This document shows positions 5,202 to 5,599 of a stretch of 5,599 bases of DNA, one piece after another. Under the pieces are notes generated by a model. It was not told the origin of the DNA. It saw nothing but the letters and a program-made list of their open reading frames with translations, and made no database searches. The DNA is from Clostridia bacterium (GTDB lineage Bacteria; Bacillota; Clostridia; Christensenellales; Borkfalkiaceae): positions 1 through 5,599 of the forward strand of contig JAFOHH010000024.1 of assembly GCA_017421905.1 (NCBI GenBank), read 5' to 3'. The first letter of the stretch is position 1. The number at the start of each line of letters is the position of its first letter. The position numbers and the translations under genes were made by a program.

Positions 5202-5276
5202 GCGGGAGTAGTTCAACGGTAGAGCGTCGCCTTCCCAAGGCGAAAGTTGCGGGTTCGAATCCCGTTTCCCGCTCCA
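5202..5276 (+). tRNA. tRNA-Gly (anticodon CCC)
   Basis: This is a complete 75-nt cloverleaf with encoded CCA. The acceptor is GCGGGAG with TTCCCGC, and the D-arm is AGTTCAACGGTAGAGC. The anticodon stem TCGCC/GGCGA encloses loop TTCCCAA, giving anticodon CCC, which reads GGG. The T-arm is GCGGG-TTCGAAT-CCCGT with discriminator T. It is transcribed alone, between its own promoter and the terminator at 5284. The CCC isoacceptor is dispensable in many genomes because UCC can read GGG. Confidence 0.96.
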
Positions 5277-5283
5277 ATAATTT

Positions 5284-5322
5284 AAACTGCGTACCTTCTG
5301 TTTGGAAAGCACGCAGTTTTTT
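5284..5322 (+). terminator. Terminator of tRNA-Gly
   Basis: AAACTGCGT (5284-5292) pairs perfectly with ACGCAGTTT (5311-5319) around an 18-nt loop. The T-run continues to 5322 and then TATTTTTCTC. It lies 7 nt after the CCA and separates the tRNA from the next promoter. Confidence 0.85.
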
Positions 5323-5331
5323 ATTTTTCTC

Positions 5332-5360
5332 TTGACAAGAACGGAGAGAAAGAGTATAAT
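5332..5360 (+). promoter_or_regulatory. Perfect-consensus sigma-A promoter of the zinc-ribbon gene
   Basis: TTGACA (5332-5337) and TATAAT (5355-5360) both match the consensus at all six positions with the optimal 17-bp spacer. Transcription should begin near 5367, about 24 nt before the start codon. Full-consensus promoters are uncommon on ordinary genes, so this gene is either highly expressed or held down by a repressor. A purine-rich spacer (GGAGAGAAAGAG) is the only other feature seen. Confidence 0.9.
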
Positions 5361-5390
5361 TAACTCATCATTTTAAAAGGGGAAAAGGCA

Positions 5391-5599
5391 ATGGAAAATT
5401 TAGAACTTGTTTGTCCTATTTGTGGAGAACCCACCTTCGTTTATATGGGAAATGCCCGTAAAGACCGTCTTTGCAAAAAACACGGAATGATGAAAAAAAA
5501 CGGGGAAATCGAAGAAAAAGAAGGTGGTATTTTCGTTGAGGTGTCTACCGGGAAAATTTTAAATCCGCCCCCTGCAAAAGAAGTAAAAAAAGAGGAAAA
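5391..5599 (+). CDS. Unrecognised zinc-ribbon-like protein, N-terminal part (runs off the window)
   Basis: The reading frame is open for 69 codons to the window edge, so only the N-terminus is seen. It starts at ATG after AAGGGGA (5377-5383, 7-nt spacing), behind a consensus promoter. A compact metal-binding pattern is visible: C8-P-I-C11-G, then C28-K-K-H31, with basic residues (GNARKDRLCKKHG) around the second pair, so one zinc ion is probable. After it comes a Lys/Glu-rich stretch (35-45), a short hydrophobic strand (GGIFVEV, 45-51) and a Pro/Lys/Glu-rich tract (58-69) that looks like a linker to another domain. There is no signal peptide. Small zinc ribbons like this often precede nuclease or nucleic-acid-binding domains, but nothing here identifies the function. 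It is not the fapR-plsX or rsmD-coaD gene that often follows recG in Bacillota. Confidence 0.8.
   Translation, partial: MENLELVCPICGEPTFVYMGNARKDRLCKKHGMMKKNGEIEEKEGGIFVEVSTGKILNPPPAKEVKKEE

Noticed and set aside
1..5599. CRISPR arrays, insertion sequences, toxin-antitoxin or phage genes
   Set aside because: No regularly spaced repeats, transposase, integrase or paired small genes are visible. The tRNA-end duplicate is the only hint of mobility.

Overview
This window looks like a chromosomal housekeeping segment of a Gram-positive Bacillota, most likely an uncultured Clostridia-type lineage. The evidence is the divergent pair rpmB / yloU (Asp23 family), then fakA (DAK2 family, yloV) and recG. 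This matches the conserved Bacillota order rpmB - yloU - yloV - ... - recG. Strong Shine-Dalgarno sites, sigma-A type promoters with 17-bp spacers and U-tract terminators agree with this. Species cannot be named from the sequence.

Left part (1-605). Bases 1-205 hold no supported gene. They contain a weak hairpin/T-run and a 32-bp imperfect copy of the 3' end of the neighbouring tRNA gene. On the minus strand, read from high to low coordinates, come rpmB (793-605), a structured RNA of about 195 nt that I identify as 6S RNA (587-393) ending in its own T-run, a strong hairpin (350-373), tRNA-Glu with anticodon CTC (322-248), and a long bidirectional terminator hairpin that overlaps the tRNA's CCA.

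Centre (794-3044). A 245-bp divergent intergenic region carries a good minus-strand rpmB promoter and a plausible plus-strand promoter. The plus strand then encodes YloU (116 aa) and the fatty-acid kinase catalytic subunit FakA (543 aa). An intrinsic terminator lies directly after fakA.

Right part (3093-5599). recG (667 aa, complete) follows 48 bp after fakA. It has its own ribosome-binding site but sits behind that terminator. Next come three A-tracts in helical phase, a strong promoter, tRNA-Gly (anticodon CCC), a terminator, a perfect-consensus sigma-A promoter, and the first 69 codons of an unrecognised zinc-ribbon-like protein that runs off the window.

The genes serve translation (L28, two tRNAs), control of RNA polymerase (6S RNA), exogenous fatty-acid use (FakA, with YloU as its usual neighbour) and replication-fork repair (RecG). 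I see no defence system, transposon, CRISPR array or clear new multi-gene system. The observations most worth checking are the 6S RNA directly behind rpmB, the duplicated tRNA-Glu end, the terminator before recG, the RecG motif II variant, and the zinc-ribbon gene with the ideal promoter.
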